Shown here piece after piece: positions 10,756 through 22,447 of a stretch of 64,000 bases of DNA. Both the position numbers and the translations under genes were made by a program. The notes beneath the pieces are model-generated. The model was not told the DNA's origin, made no database searches, and saw only the letters and a program-made list of their open reading frames with translations. Positions within the stretch are counted from its first letter, which is position 1, and every line of letters starts with the position of its first letter. Origin of the DNA: Elgaria multicarinata webbii (Eukaryota > Chordata > Lepidosauria > Squamata > Anguidae); NCBI RefSeq assembly GCF_023053635.1, contig NC_086173.1, positions 146,304,697 to 146,368,696 on the forward strand. Reading direction: 5' to 3'.

Positions 10756-11301
10756 TAGCTGCACGACTGCATTTGGATGGCCATCTTATGTATGTTGATT
10801 TGGAAGTAAGTCCCACTGAGTTCAATCGGACCTAATTTAAATTATTGGGTTGCCTTTTAAAAAAAACACAATACAGGTATGCTCTTTTATCTTAAATCAA
10901 TCTGATATGTAGAAATTTACCAGGTGAACTTTTCCCCTGGAATACTTCAGAAACCTTTTCCTGAGATAAAAGGCAGGGAAGGCATCACTGCTACATTTTT
11001 GTGTTAAAACCATGCAAAGGGTGTGAATCAAGAGCAGGGAGTGTAGTGATCCTTTCGAAGCGCTCCCACTTTGACCCTGCACCCTACAAAACCACATGCA
11101 GTGCAGACATGACCACTGCTAATGTGGTGGTGGTGGTGGTTGCCCTCTTTTTCACTGGCTTGGCTGCTGTGCAGGCGTGTTGCAGCTTTTCACTGCAGGG
11201 GAGGAAGCGTGGGGGAAATCTCTTACTCAATTGGTGTGCCTCTAAGTTAGCACCTAAGGTGCGGTGGAGGATGCTGTCCTATCGGGAATGTTGAAGAAAG
11301 A
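10756..11301. other. Intergenic with an 'AAGTAAGTCCCA' repeat fragment
   Basis: TTGGAAGTAAGTCCCACTGA near 10799 is a fragment of the same repeat as at 16833 and 53225. A (GGT)n stretch lies near 11126-11141. No gene recognised. Confidence 0.4.
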
Positions 11302-11309
11302 TTCAATTA

Positions 11310-11636
11310 TAGAAGGACCATTTGGAAAAGGAGGTCAGGGCTCCTGTACCTTGAACAGTTGTATAGAAAAGGGAATTTCAGCAGGTGCCATTTGTATGCA
11401 TGCAGCACCTGGTGAAATTCCCTCTTCATCACAACAGTTAAAGTTGCAGGAGCCCTGCCCTCTTTTGTATCTGGTCATGCTAGGCAGGGCTCCTGCAGCT
11501 TTAACTGTTGTGATGAAGAGGGAGTTTCACCAGGTGCTGCATGCATGCATACAATTGAGGCTTGCTGAAATTCCCCTTTTCAATGCAACTGTTAAAGATA
11601 CAGGAGCCCTGTCCTCCTTTTCATATGGTCACCCTA
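11310..11636. mobile_element. Palindromic hAT-type MITE, family 1, copy A
   Basis: A 327-bp near-palindrome ending CATATGGTCACCCTA, flanked by a perfect 8-bp duplication TTCAATTA (11302-11309 and 11637-11644). The left end has drifted (TAGAAGGACCATTTGG). Open frames across it come from the repeat itself. Confidence 0.9.
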
Positions 11637-11644
11637 TTCAATTA

Positions 11645-11879
11645 CCAGTCTGGTCAGCTTTTGTACCTGCAGTGGAACAAAGTGTTATCTTGTTCCACAC
11701 TTTAAGAAGCAAAATATCTTGGGCTTGCCCTGATGCTTGGGGGAAGGGGGAAGAGATTTCCCTCCTTCCAAGAAAATCCTGCCTTAATGTATGCAACTAA
11801 ATCTTATGCATTCTCCTGGCAGCCTGCATGAAAATATCTAACAAAAAATGGGTCCTTGCCTGCTCCCAAAAAGTAGATC
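11645..11879. other. Intergenic, no feature recognised
   Basis: No ORF, RNA or recognised repeat beyond the MITE boundary. Confidence 0.3.
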
Positions 11880-12193
11880 TAAGGTGGCCATGTATGAAAT
11901 GCTAAAAAAAAAAGGGGGGGAGACAAAGAAGGACACTGATTTGCATATAATTTGCATGTGCTGATGTATATACATAGATGCAAATTTAGAAATGTCTAAT
12001 TCCAGAGAAATATAGGACATCTCACTGCGGTGTGGATGACCAGGTGGTCTGTATTCTGTCCGCAGTCCAGGTGCAAGTTCTTGATGGGCCACAGTTCTTA
12101 TGGATCTTTATCTTGAAACCAGCAGATCTTCAAAGAGGGCAGATCTTCAAAGAGAGGACAGTCCCCTGTAAAAGAGGACACATAGCCACCCTA
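11880..12193. repeat. Probable related hAT-type MITE (TAGGGTGGCYATGT ends)
   Basis: The left end TAAGGTGGCCATGTATG and right end ACACATAGCCACCCTA form inverted ends like those of families 1 and 2. Interior words such as GATGCAAATTTAG recur near 18254. No target duplication is visible, so the limits are tentative. Confidence 0.5.
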
Positions 12194-13740
12194 AGCTGAC
12201 TGGGGGATGATGGGAATTGCAGTCCCACATACAGAAAGCAGCTAGTTGGGGAAGGCTGATACACACGCACACACTTTCCCCTCTGCAGGTGTGCTGAGGC
12301 AGAGTGGCTTTGCTAATGTAGCAAAAATCCAGGTGGGGTTTCTTTCTAAATAGGCAACAGCCTCTGGGATTCATTTAAAGCAGTTCTTATAAGGGAAAGC
12401 TGTTAATTGCCTTGATCTGGCAAGATCTGGCTTGAAGGGGTTGGTGTGATGCCTCATACTTGGATAGAGGGGAAAACGTACTTTAGTATAGGAGGTGAGA
12501 CATCTCACATGATTCCTCACATTCAGAAGCAGTGTGAAGAGAATCTGTCGCCTTTTAATCATTTCCCACTCACCTTGTAAAGCATGACTAGCAGGGTTTG
12601 CCAACTTTTTTTTTCTAGTAGGTCTCCTGGGCTTTTTGCTGCACGCTGGATGCAAATTAAGCTTGGCTCCTGAAATTTAGCTATGTAGAAGAAGGAGTTT
12701 TATTCGGTGCTGCTTAAATATCTGTGGTGCAGGGCTGAGAAAAGCTGCAGCCACAGCTTCTACACAACTATTAAAAATACTATTCTCCTTTGTCTCTGGT
12801 CGCTCTTCCTTCGCAGATTGGCTCACTCACTAAAGCCATCTGATACATTTCTGATTGTCAAGGTGCTGCCAAAGAAACAGGAGCCTTGCAGGCAGGCAAC
12901 AATCCTTATCAAAACTCTGGTTTTCCAGTCTACTAACGTGACCTGGAGATGCTGTCTAATAAAGGTGCTATCGTGATATGGATTTTGAACATTTGTGGAG
13001 GGTGTGCTATACAGCTATTGTTACTTTTTATGCTTATATGTTATACTAGGATTGTTTCCCCGGCATAAATCTTCACTGACTGTCCACTCAAACCTTCCAA
13101 CCAAACTCCCCCTTCAAAGAAAAAGTTCTAATTTCCTTTGCAATAATACTTTTTATTTAGCCATAGTTTGCAATTAAAGGTCCATTCAATTGAAGGACTC
13201 AAATAAATCCATTCATACGCAAGTTACAATCATTATATAGTACATAAAACAAAAATAAAAACAATACAGTGTTAATTGTGCTGTGATTTGTCTCTTCCTT
13301 ATCCATACATGCCAGCAAAGAGCACAATATATTGTAGGAAGGAAAGTGGGACTTTGGGAAAACATGTTAATTCAGTTTCTAATACAAAGTTTACATTGAT
13401 GGGGAGAGCAAAGGTAAGTGACTTTGCATTTCCCCACCCCCAAAGAAGGACCTGGCTCAAGTGTAGACGCTGGTGGGTCTCTCCATTGCTTTGCCATCTT
13501 AGCCTCCTCCACAGCTCGTTCTAACTTAGCCAGAAGACATCAATGATCAAATAGCACCACCCAGTGATCATTTAAGAAATAATTGCACTGTGCACTTCAA
13601 TGCCTTTTAATGCTGTCCAGCAAACGCTAATAGATCTGGGTGTTTCTATTGCCATCCAACATTTAATGTAGCATCAGCAGTGGACTAGACTCAGTAAAAC
13701 AGGAGTGGGCCTTCTTAAGGCTTATGAGTTCAGTGTTGTT
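12194..13740. other. Intergenic, no gene recognised
   Basis: Starts with a GGGATGATGGGAATTGCAGT repeat fragment (12200-12265). The rest shows no recognisable repeat or coding similarity, and its open frames are short. Confidence 0.4.
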
Positions 13741-14150
13741 TTTTTACTAGAACCACCAGCAGGAACCAGGTACAACACAATGGCTCAAGAAGGAGATGCA
13801 GAATTGCAGAACTATTATTATAATTATTGCTGCTGTTGTTAATAATTTAATTTATATCCCCCTTCCCAAAGATGCATTCAAGGTGTGCCTCTGAGCACAA
13901 ACTCAGCCCAGGAAATTATTTTCTGTACCAGAACCGGAGCTTGCACACAAATCCTTCCACAGATACATCTACTCCTGTTTCCCTGAGCTTTCTTGATTTT
14001 GGTAGCCTAATTTAGCAGGGGAGAAGAAGATTTTCGTTGTTGCTATTCTTCTGCCATTGGAAGCTGGAATTCAGAACCCTTCGGTGATCAACTGCAAATA
14101 ACCTCGCATTCTACCAGTAGATCCCAACTTTACTTTCGGCCTGACCCTGC
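13741..14150. repeat. Old dispersed repeat, copy 1 (partner at 54960-55335)
   Basis: Shares GTGCCTCTGAGCAC, a CAGCCCAGGAA-like word, CCAGAACCG and a CTACCAGTAGATCC-like end with 54960-55335 in the same order over about 400 bp. A LINE tail seems to sit inside it near 13824-13880. The family is not recognised. Confidence 0.5.
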
Positions 14151-14232
14151 TGGAAAGAACATAGAAACAATGGGGTCCCCTGTCTAGGCAGTGTGCAGTT
14201 CCATCAAGAGGGCAAAGTGGTGGAGGGAGATA
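14151..14232. other. Short non-coding stretch
   Basis: Nothing recognised; it lies between the dispersed repeat and the orphan open frame. Confidence 0.3.
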
Positions 14233-14649
14233 TCAGAGATTGATAAAAGGAGTACAGGGAGGATACAGGAGAGAGCCAGGTTGCACAGGAGCCTTTGCCA
14301 CCCACTCAACCCTGAAAGCAGCCAATGAGATGGAGCTCCCTCCTGCCTGCCTCCTAGTGGAAGATGAAGTAAAAAGGTGATGCTGTGAGATACATTGTTT
14401 TGTCCGTTTACATGCAAAGATCACATCCTGCTGCATCAACACACCCACCATGGCTGCAAGATAAAACAATCCCTTATGATGTGGGTTCAATAATATAGTA
14501 TCATTAAAAAAATCAGCAACTTCTCTCCAAGATTCAGCGGTTGTATTGAACTCCTCCCATGCCAAGTGACGTCGAAAGATACTGGGGTAAGGTTTTCCCA
14601 GGATTTTCCCAAGCAGTGGTTCTGACGTCTTGGCCAAAAGCAAAACCAA
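14233..14649 (-). other. Orphan open frame of 138 codons, function unknown
   Basis: The minus strand is open for 138 codons from an ATG. The first two-thirds have ordinary protein-like composition (KTSEPLLGKILGKPYP, AWEEFNTTAESWREVADFF) with one hydrophobic stretch GLFYLAAMVGVLMQQDVIF. The tail is Ser/Ala-rich and less convincing. I do not recognise a family; it does not resemble SPRY. It lies on the strand where RNF39 downstream exons would be expected. It could be an exon, a remnant of an unidentified element, or chance. Confidence 0.25.
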
Positions 14650-15261
14650 TCTCCTCTTCCCGATTTAACCTAACTTAAATCTGCTCCGCTCAGTTATCAG
14701 GATGGGGCTTAATCTGAACCAGGGGCAACTGAAATCCAATTCTATCAGGTTTCATTCATAGAAGATGTGAAGAAATCACTCAAGGGGCTTCTGGGCATGT
14801 GCAGAGTGCATTTTGTCACCAAGTAACCATCGCTTGAGCTTCTGGTTTTGTTTTTAATATTGCCTTGCAAGATGAGATTTCCCCTAACTCTTGCAGGTCC
14901 GTTTCTGAATCAAAAGCCTGAGGCTTGGCCACAACCTCAACATCTTCCCGCCTCCTTCACCTCTCCTCAAAATCCGGCTGCCTCCATGCTGCAGCCTGAA
15001 CTGGAGAAGTCTTGGTTGAGTCATTCTGTTGATGCTCCCCAGCCTTAGCCAAGCAGGAGTCCCCACTTGAAGGGGCTCCTAGCGGAATTTCCAGCATGTT
15101 CAGGTGAAATGGTTGTCTGGGGAATGATGGAACCACATTAGCTGTAGGGAGAAAAGGGGGAAATGGAAATGATGAAGATAAACGGTATTGGAGAAGATTG
15201 CATTTGTCTGTGTTGGTTGCTGAGCAGAGAATCTCATGCCCTTTCAAGGAGTAACTAGGAA
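14650..15261. other. Intergenic, no feature recognised
   Basis: Overlapping open frames on both strands at 14850-15250 show no domain. No repeat recognised. Confidence 0.35.
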
Positions 15262-15455
15262 AATAGGAAGCTTCCTTCTAAGTGAATCAGACCTTGGGTC
15301 CCATCTAGGCCAGTATTGCTAACACTGACTGGCAGTGGATCTCCAGGGTTGCAGGTTGGAGCTTTTCCAGCCCTACCTGAAGAACCAGGGGATTGAACCT
15401 GCAACCTTCCACATGCAAGGCAGGTGCTCTACCACTGAGCCACAGAACTGACCAG
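15262..15455 (-). repeat. tRNA-Ala-derived SINE
   Basis: On the minus strand the head reads GTGGCTCAGTGGTAGAGCAC then CTTGCATG and GGTTCAATCCCC, matching tRNA-Ala(TGC) A box, anticodon arm and B box. The body ends in a CTTAGAAGGAAGCTTCC-type tail. Confidence 0.8.
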
Positions 15456-15560
15456 CTTCTTTGGTGGGGCACACACTGTGCGATGACTAAGGGAACTGTT
15501 ACTAAGCTGTGATAAATACATTTTAGTTATCAATGCATCCAGTTAGTATAAATGTTGATG

Positions 15561-15885
15561 GTGTGTGTGGCATATCTCAGTGGCAGAGCACATGCTTTGC
15601 ATGCAGAATGTCCTGGGTTCTATCAGCAATTAATACAATGATAATGACGATAATGGACCTCAGGTGGACGATGACATGAAACTTCTCTGCCTGAAAGACT
15701 CTAAAGAACTGCTGCTAGTCATAGTAGCCAATACCTTTTCCCAACCTCGGGACCCCAGATGTTGGACCATGGGCTTTGGGGATCATGGGAGTTGTAATCC
15801 AACAACATCTGTGTTTGGGAAAGGCTGGGCTAGATGAATATACAGTCTGACCTGGTAGAAGGCACCTTCTTATGTTATTCTGAAT
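15561..15885 (+). repeat. tRNA-Ala-derived SINE interrupted by a MITE-like repeat
   Basis: Head CATATCTCAGTGGCAGAGCA and TTTGCATGCAGAATG at 15571-15608; tail GGCACCTTCTTATGTT near 15880. At 15740-15835 the body is interrupted by the 'CATGGGAGTTGTAATCCAAC' repeat, so the order of insertion can be read. Confidence 0.75.
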
Positions 15886-16917
15886 TAAAACTCGAAATTC
15901 ACTTCCCTTTTTAATAGCTGCAAAGATGTGCTTTTAGACTGAGTGTATAGGAGTAAGGATTGCCCACCCGCAGAGAAGCCCACCCATGTGTTTCCGCATG
16001 AGTCAGTGATCGGGGAGGGAGAATGAGTTCCCAAGTTCACCTCCAGTTCGAATCTAACTCTTAGATTTAAGTGTTAGAAGTATCACAGGTGATGGGAAAG
16101 AGAAACATCCTTCTCTTTCCTGTCCTCTGCCAATCAGAGCCCACATGGGACTGAGATGGATGGAGAATGGCATAAAGGAGCTTCAAATGTTGCTCCTGTG
16201 TTGTGTCTCTGTGTGATTCATTATTCTGGCCTTGCTTCTTTCCAGTCATCAGTCTCAATGGGGAGTGATGGCTGTGCTGTGTCTCTGCAGCTATGATCAC
16301 ACCAGAAATAAATGAATAATCCAGAGAAAGCAGAATTACTCACCCTCAGGGGAGGTTCCCCAGTGCATCTCTGTATGAGTTACTGCACTGAGTATGCCAT
16401 CTTCCAATCAGGAGGTGCCTCCAAACAACAACTCCAGCAGAAGCTCCGGGGATGGACTCCACCAAGGGTGGGCAATTCTTGTTCTCACACTCTATGTAAT
16501 AAGTGCCCCTTTTCTGGGTACAAGTGCTTCCTATTTTATTTTATTTTTAAAAAAAGTCTACCCTAGCTATTAGAAATTTGAGAAATGTGGGTTTCAAGGT
16601 CTCACTATTTGGAGAGAAGAGGAAGATGGGCATTTGTTATGCAAAAGGGCATTCTGGACGGTGTGGGATTTACACTCACATGGCAAACTGAATGAAACAA
16701 AAAACACTCTTTAAGTTTCATGCATGGAAAATATGTTGGAAGAAACACCATAAGGTTACTGCAATTCTTTGCTCCAGCACCAGATTTCCAAAACTGTTAA
16801 CCGGCGATCCCTGACATATGCCTCTTTTTCAGCGCAATCCTATGCATGTATACTCAGAATTAAGTCCTAGGTATAGGATTGCAGCTTTAAAATGTTTCAG
16901 GTAAGGAGATTCTTAAA
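15886..16917. other. Intergenic, mostly unassigned
   Basis: Holds only a short palindromic repeat at 16833-16886. Open frames at 16067 and 16312 have no recognisable features. Confidence 0.35.
16833..16886. repeat. Short palindromic repeat (GCAATCCTATGCATG ... AGGATTGC)
   Basis: GCAATCCTATGCATG and TATAGGATTGCAGC are inverted ends around AGAATTAAGTCC. It is a decayed copy of the 'AAGTAAGTCCCA' repeat also seen near 10799, 46920 and 53225. Confidence 0.5.
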
Positions 16918-17012
16918 CAGCCTTGTCCAACCATGTACCCTCAAGACCAGCGGATGATGGGAGTTGTACTCCAACACATCTGGAAGGCATCAGGTTGGGG
17001 AAGGCTGCTCTA
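16918..17012. repeat. MITE-like 'GGGAGTTGTACTCCAAC' repeat
   Basis: GATGATGGGAGTTGTACTCC followed by GGTTGGGGAAGGCTGC is the right part of the frequent palindromic repeat. Confidence 0.6.
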
Positions 17013-17093
17013 AAACTTCTCCAGCCTGCTATTATTCCATGATACCTAAGTGGTGCTCAGCTGCCCAGGGCTGACAGGAGTTGCAGTCCAACC

Positions 17094-17289
17094 AGTGGAG
17101 TCTGGTGGATCTGATTTTGGTGGGGCTGTGAATCCATTCTGGATTTCAGTTAGAACTCTAAAAGAGACATCCAAGGTGATGAATGCTAGCCCAAAGACAG
17201 GTTAAGCTCCTTTAGAGTTCTGGCTGGTTCTGACTGAAACCCCAAATGGATTCAGAGCCCCATGGAATTCAGAGCCACCAGCCTCCACT
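17094..17289. mobile_element. Foldback MITE, family 3 (AGTGGAGGCTGGTGG ends), copy 1
   Basis: Left AGTGGAGTCTGGTGG and right CCACCAGCCTCCACT are inverted. The interior also folds back (AGTTAGAACTCTAAAAG against CTTTAGAGTTCTGGCTG). About 196 bp and non-coding. Other copies lie at 33625, 35277, 21281 and 24423. Confidence 0.75.
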
Positions 17290-17790
17290 AAGTCTAACAT
17301 CTGGACAGCCAGAAGTTTGCCTGATAGGACACAGGTTTTGTATGCAGGAGACTTTCAGTTGCAATCCCTGGCAGGTTCAGTGATAAAGTACCCCAAAAGG
17401 AGAAAGTATGTAGACTTACCATGTGCACACTTCTCTGATGCTTTCCTAGAGAAAGAGAGAAAAGATGGTATTAGATGGATCGGTCACAGATGGTTATCTT
17501 TACTTGTCTACAGTGGTAAATTCTGCAGACACTCCTCCTCACACACTCTATAGCTGCACCCACCAGGGGAGTTCCAAATTCAGGCAGCTGTGTTTCCATA
17601 TCAACAAACCAGTCCTAGCTGTTTTCATTTCCACCAGAAGCAGGCCTTTTGATAATTAATGAGTCTTAATTATCAATTTAAGAATAAATCACCTCAAAAT
17701 ACTTTGTATTACAACACAGTGCTTACAGCAACATATTGTCCCTGGGAGAATCCATTCCCCACCCCTCCCCTCTCCTCCCCAGGTATTCAC
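17290..17790. other. Intergenic, no gene recognised
   Basis: A possible SINE remnant near 17325-17385 (TTTGTATGCAGGAGACTTTC); otherwise featureless. Confidence 0.35.
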
Positions 17791-18060
17791 CTGGTTCACA
17801 CATAACACTGGCAAATCATGTGTTAATTAATTAACCCACAATTTGCCAGGGTCCTGTGCTGCTGCCATTCTGAATACACAGCCTCTAATCAGCCTTATTG
17901 GAGATTGGGCTGTGACATGTGAACCTGGACACTATGGGTTAATCATGAGTTAAACACCCCAAAGTTAACCTACAATTAACTTTGGGTCATTTAACCCACA
18001 CTTCACCCATAGTGTCTGGGTTCGCATGTCACAGACCAACCTCAGATCGGAGGCTGCATA
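17791..18060. repeat. Long imperfect palindrome (foldback element)
   Basis: Arms 17911-17968 and 17976-18033 are inverted copies (TGACATGTGAACCTGGACAC with GTGTCTGGGTTCGCATGTCA) around a seven-base centre. The flank adds TTCACACATAACACTGGC. The TTCACAC/AACCCA vocabulary is like that of 56597-56931. Confidence 0.6.
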
Positions 18061-18878
18061 TTCAAAATGGCAGTGGCACATGCTGCATCAAATCGTGGAT
18101 TTATGCTGCCATCACAAGTGAATTGGGACACTGTGAGGATTGCAGCTAAACTCAGGGGTAGTAATAGGGAAGTACGGAGGTGTAGGGTGGCCTCTTACCC
18201 ATTGCCAAAAGAGAGGGCACAAGGCTGTACGAAAATTGCATACACTAATGTATAGGTGCAAATTTAGAGGGGGGAATGTTATAATTTAAATAGATATACA
18301 ATCCATTGCCCCATAATGGGGAAGCCTGTGGCAAGGTTCAGCCTGTTGCCCAGGTGCTGGCTGCTCTCCTTCCTTTTGGTTCTTATCTGGACTGAGACCA
18401 GGTAGCTCTTTAAATAAAGCGCTAGCATCTGACGGAGCTTCAAGTAGAGGACTGTTCTCTGTAAAGCAAAGCACCTGGCCTTCCTAGCCCAGGGGTGGCA
18501 AATGATGTCATCCTCCCTGCTCATTGAAATGTCCCAGCTTTACAAGTCCTGGCTCCGCTACAGCACTCATGCCAGGACTAGAGGATCCGTGAAGTGGGAA
18601 ATGGGAAAATCCCCCGTGATTTTTTACACAAAGATCAGTGCACCGATCTGTGCAAGATACATATCTAGGCAGGTTTGCACAGCTTCCCAATCATCCAAGC
18701 AAGGGCAGAGCTGTTATGACTGCAAACTAGGCAAGTCAAGCGATCTAACCAAGGTCAGCAGAGGTCTGAAGGCAAGTCCCCTGATGCAGCCCAGTTGAAC
18801 CCACAGCACCCAACATTAATGGCAAAGTGGGAGCAATCAGGATGCGGGCACATTGTGGTTTATTAAGCTGGTATTTAT
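18061..18878. other. Intergenic, with a possible decayed TIR element
   Basis: TGTAGGGTGGCCTCTTACCC near 18181 and GCAAATTTAGAGG near 18258 echo the element at 11880-12193. No gene recognised. Confidence 0.35.
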
Positions 18879-19319
18879 GGAGCGTGTTCAGAGGAGGGCA
18901 ACCAGGATGATCAGGGGTCTGGAAACAAAGCCCTATGAAGAGAGACTGAAAGAACTGGGCATGTTTAGCCTGGAGAAGAGAAGATTGAGGGGAGACAGGA
19001 TAGCACTCTTCAAAGACTTGAAAGGTTGTCACACAGAGGAGGGACAGGATCTCTTCTCGATCCTCCCAGAGTGCAGGACACGGAATAACCGGCTCAAGTT
19101 AAAGGAAGCCAGATTCCAGCTGGACATCAGGAAAAACTTCCTGACTGTTAGAGCAGTGCGACAATGGAATCAGTTACCTAGGGAGGTTGTGGGTTCTCCC
19201 ACACTAGAGGCCTTCAAGGGCTGTCAGGGATGCTTTAGGGTGGATTCCTGCATTGAGCAGGGGGTTAGACTCGATGGCCTTAGAGGCCCCTTCCAAGTCT
19301 ACTATACTATGATTCTATA
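18879..19319 (+). repeat. CR1 LINE 3' fragment with open ORF2 end
   Basis: Encodes [60 protein letters not shown] and [20 protein letters not shown]-type residues, the C-terminal end of CR1 ORF2, then the 3' UTR and a decayed ATTCTATA tail. A deletion near 19219 has removed the RQLDKHLS-type codons. Confidence 0.9.
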
Positions 19320-20675
19320 CGACAACGGGATTGGTCCTCATTGAATATAAACCCGAATTTATCTTGATTCGAATGTACACAAAGAGTGTCACACTGCAGC
19401 AGCAACAGCGATCTCCTGATTTTTTTAATAGTGCAGTTATTAATGCGCACATACGATGCTATGGAGGATAGAGGAGTGAAGCTATAAATTTTATCTGTGG
19501 ACCTCCGCAGATTCACATAAGAGAAAAACTGACAGGGGTTGGGAGAAGGAACAAGGCAGCAAAAGAGGATGTGAGAGGGGGGAAAGCAGTGCATTGGAAA
19601 TGACAACCCTCCAAAAAGAAAATGGAGGCTTTTCTCCAAGGAGCGAGACAAGGACTGAACATGCCTCCTCCCTCTGGCTGCCTGTTCCCCCCTCTTTGTT
19701 TAATATTATAAGCTCTATTTGCAGAGCTCTGCAGAATCATATAATTTAAAATGAAAATGGTGGGAAGGAACGAGGGAGCCAGAGGAGGATGCAATAGGTG
19801 GGAAGGTGGGAAACCAGCCAATCACTTTGTCCTGCTCACATGTCAAGATGCGATTTAACTCCCCCAATGACACAGAACTATAACGCATAGCAAACTCAGA
19901 TGTTGATGCAAAAGTCGCGGTAAATAGCAACTGCGAATATGTGCATTATCGCATTAAGAAAACAGCGCTACGGCGAATGGACGGCTGCGTCATGTGTCCT
20001 GAAATGTGAATCTGCACGTTTAGGTCAGGGTTAAGAACCCGTATAGACAAGCCCCTGGTGTGTGCGTATCTGAAATATAGGGTGATCAGCTGCCAAAGGA
20101 GAACAGTTTCCCAAGTACCTTCAAATTGCTTTGCAGGATAGCGTACAGGGCTGGGGTCAAGGGTCGGCCTGGTCGGGCACCTGCTGTGGGCCCACGCCAC
20201 AGCAGAGCCCCCACTAACAGGATCCCCCTGGCGTTGCTCCACCTCTTCACCATGGCAACTTGCTTCTTCCTCTGAGAAGGATGAGTAGATGCCACAGCCT
20301 ACTTGCTTTCTGCCTGTCAAGCAGACCAGTGGTAGCAATGAGGAGGAGGAGGAGGAGGAGGAGGAGGAGGAGGAGGAGGACCAAGAGCAGCTGGTGAAAA
20401 TAGCAGTAAGCAGGTAAACTCACTGAGGGAAGGGCCCTTTGAGGAGGCCTTGTCCCAAAAGGCCTTCAAAAACCAGAAGCCGGCAATGATAGTAAATTTC
20501 AGAAAGTGCAGTTTGTCTCTCACCTCGGTATATCCAGGTGTGCCTGCCTAAATTTCCTCTTTTATACAACAGTGTTCCAAGGCCCTGTTCTCCTTTGAAT
20601 CTTCTTGTCCACCTAATGAAAAATCTGGTTGGTTTGAGGGCAGGATTCATAAATTTGGAGAAGACTGCAATAAGT
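19320..20675. other. Intergenic, unassigned, with a (AGG)n run
   Basis: Purine-rich sequence. Open frames at 19513 and 19946 have no recognisable domain. A microsatellite lies at 20341-20381. The words near 19910-19990 (GCGGTAAATAGCAACTGCGA) suggest an old DNA transposon, but I cannot define ends. Confidence 0.35.
20341..20381 (+). repeat. (AGG)n microsatellite
   Basis: About 13 AGG units. The glutamate-rich and proline-rich frames read here are artefacts. Confidence 0.9.
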
Positions 20676-20683
20676 TTCTCCAT

Positions 20684-21006
20684 TGGTAGGGTGACCATAT
20701 GAAAAGGAGGACAGGGCTCCTGTATCTTTAGCACTTGTATTGAAAAGGGAATTTCAGCAGGTGTCATTTGTATATATGGAGAACCTGGTGAAATTTCCTC
20801 TTCGTCACAGAAGTTAAAGCTGCAGGTGCCCTGCCCTCTTTTAAATCTGGTCACTTTAGTATAGCTCCTGCAGCTTTAACTGTGGTGATGAAGAAAGAAT
20901 TTCACCAGGTTCTCCATGTATACAAATGACACCTGCAGAAATTCCCTTTTCTATGCAACTGTTAATGATACAGGAGCCCTGTCCTCCTTTTCATATGGTC
21001 ACCCTA
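20684..21006. mobile_element. Palindromic hAT-type MITE, family 1, copy B
   Basis: TAGGGTGACCATATGAAAAG at 20687 and CTTTTCATATGGTCACCCTA ending at 21006 are perfect inverted ends. An 8-bp duplication TTCTCCAT lies at 20676-20683 and 21007-21014, with three extra bases (TGG) before the left end. Confidence 0.88.
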
Positions 21007-21014
21007 TTCTCCAT

Positions 21015-21280
21015 CCTCCAAGAACAGACGGATATCGAAAATCTCTTCTCTCTTCCACTACGCCACACGTAGGATAGCCCCGCTTCTTCTCTGTGCCTTT
21101 AAGAGTAGCAAGGCAGGCTGAAATTCAACGCATAATGCAGACTTCCCACCCCTGGCATCTTTGCGGTGGGAAAGTGTGGCCCCTGATGAATTTCTACCTG
21201 CTGTGTATTCATTATAGGCACAGTGGCTTTGGCAGAAAAGAAGGTGGCACTCCTTCCAGGGAGACATTAAGCAGACTCCA
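21015..21280. other. Intergenic, no feature recognised
   Basis: Short open frames on both strands, none supported. Confidence 0.3.
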
Positions 21281-21388
21281 ATGCAGGCTGGTAGGTGCAA
21301 TGCCAGCGGGTGGTGAAACCGCTCTGGGTTCTGACTGAAACCCGCAGTCATTGCCCCACTGATATCGGAGACACCAGCCTCCTCTGAC
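21281..21388. repeat. Foldback MITE family 3, partial copy
   Basis: CTCTGGGTTCTGACTGAAAC then CCCCACTGATATCGGAG and CACCAGCCTCCTCTG match the right half of the family at 33625-33826. Confidence 0.6.
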
Positions 21389-21914
21389 AGGCCTACATGG
21401 CTCCACATGCCACTTGCTCAACTGGCATCCCATGTGCTGTTTATTCCTGAGAACCAGGAGTGGCTGGCTACAATCCAAGCTGAGGCATGGAGTAATAACA
21501 TAAACATGCCATTGCCCCGGGCCGCCTTACCTAATGGTTGGCCTGCGAGTTATCAGTCACGGGGAGGGTGGTGCCCCTGAAATCCTTCTAATCAGTTGTG
21601 CACGTGCTGTGCCTGGAATGGTACAGTCACCTTGCTGCACTGCGACATGCTCCAGCCCTACCCCATGCTGTATGAGGTCATGAAACACACCCAGCTCAGC
21701 CTCTAGGAATTTACAAGCTGCCTGCTTTAATGATGCTGTCTGGGGCAGAGGTGTCAGACCGTGCCCTGAGCTTTGATCCTGCACTTTGGACCTCTTAAAT
21801 TAATAATTTCCAGCGCAAGTAGCTATACTAGGCTGTTGCAGCAAATACAATAAATCCTGTTGCTTTTATTAGTTAAAGAGCCCTTGCAACACTTCCATTG
21901 TAGCAGAATATAGC
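21389..21914. other. Intergenic, no gene recognised
   Basis: Nothing supported; open frames at 21212 and 21557 show no domain. Confidence 0.3.
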
Positions 21915-22086
21915 TAGCGCGACCAGATACAAAAGAGGGCAGGGCTCCTGCAGCTTTAACTGTTGTGATGTAGAGGGAATTTCACCAGGTGCTGCGTGCA
22001 TACAAGTGAGACCTGCTGAAATTCTCTTTTGTATACAACTGTTAAAGATACAGGAGCCCTGTCCAACTTTCCATAAGGTCACGCTA
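21915..22086. mobile_element. MITE family 1, half-length unit (single 172-bp unit)
   Basis: TAGCGCGACCAGATAC and GGTCACGCTA are inverted ends, and the body equals one half of the full dimeric element. No clear target duplication. Shows that the half unit can occur alone. Confidence 0.7.
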
Positions 22087-22127
22087 CTACAGCTTCCATC
22101 TGCCCTAGCAGTAGAGCCAATGGTGAG

Positions 22128-22447
22128 TAGGGTGACCATATGAAAAGGAGGACAGGGCTCCTGTATCTTTAACAGTTGTATTGAAAAGGGAATTTCAGCA
22201 GGTGTCATTTGTATATATGGAGAACCTGGTGAAATTCCCTCTTCATCACAACAGTTAAAGCTGCAGGTGCCCTGCCCTCTTCTAAATCTGGTCACTCTAG
22301 TATAGCTCCTGCAGCTTTAACTGTGGTGATGAAGAGGAAATTTCACCAGGTTCCCCATATATACAAATGACACCTGCTGAAATTCCCTTTTCTATGCAAC
22401 TGTTAAAGATACAGGAGCCCTGTCCTCCTTTTCATATGGTCACCCTA
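22128..22447. mobile_element. Palindromic hAT-type MITE, family 1, copy C
   Basis: 320 bp from TAGGGTGACCATATG to CATATGGTCACCCTA with a perfect 8-bp duplication ATGGTGAG (22120-22127 and 22448-22455). Confidence 0.93.

Noticed and set aside
11264-11800. 178-codon open frame
   Set aside because: It reads across a family 1 MITE and its flanks; the same residues (FNSCI..GIS, LQEPCPLLYLV) recur in every MITE copy.
20317-20523. Proline-run open frame
   Set aside because: Product of the (AGG)n microsatellite read on the opposite strand.
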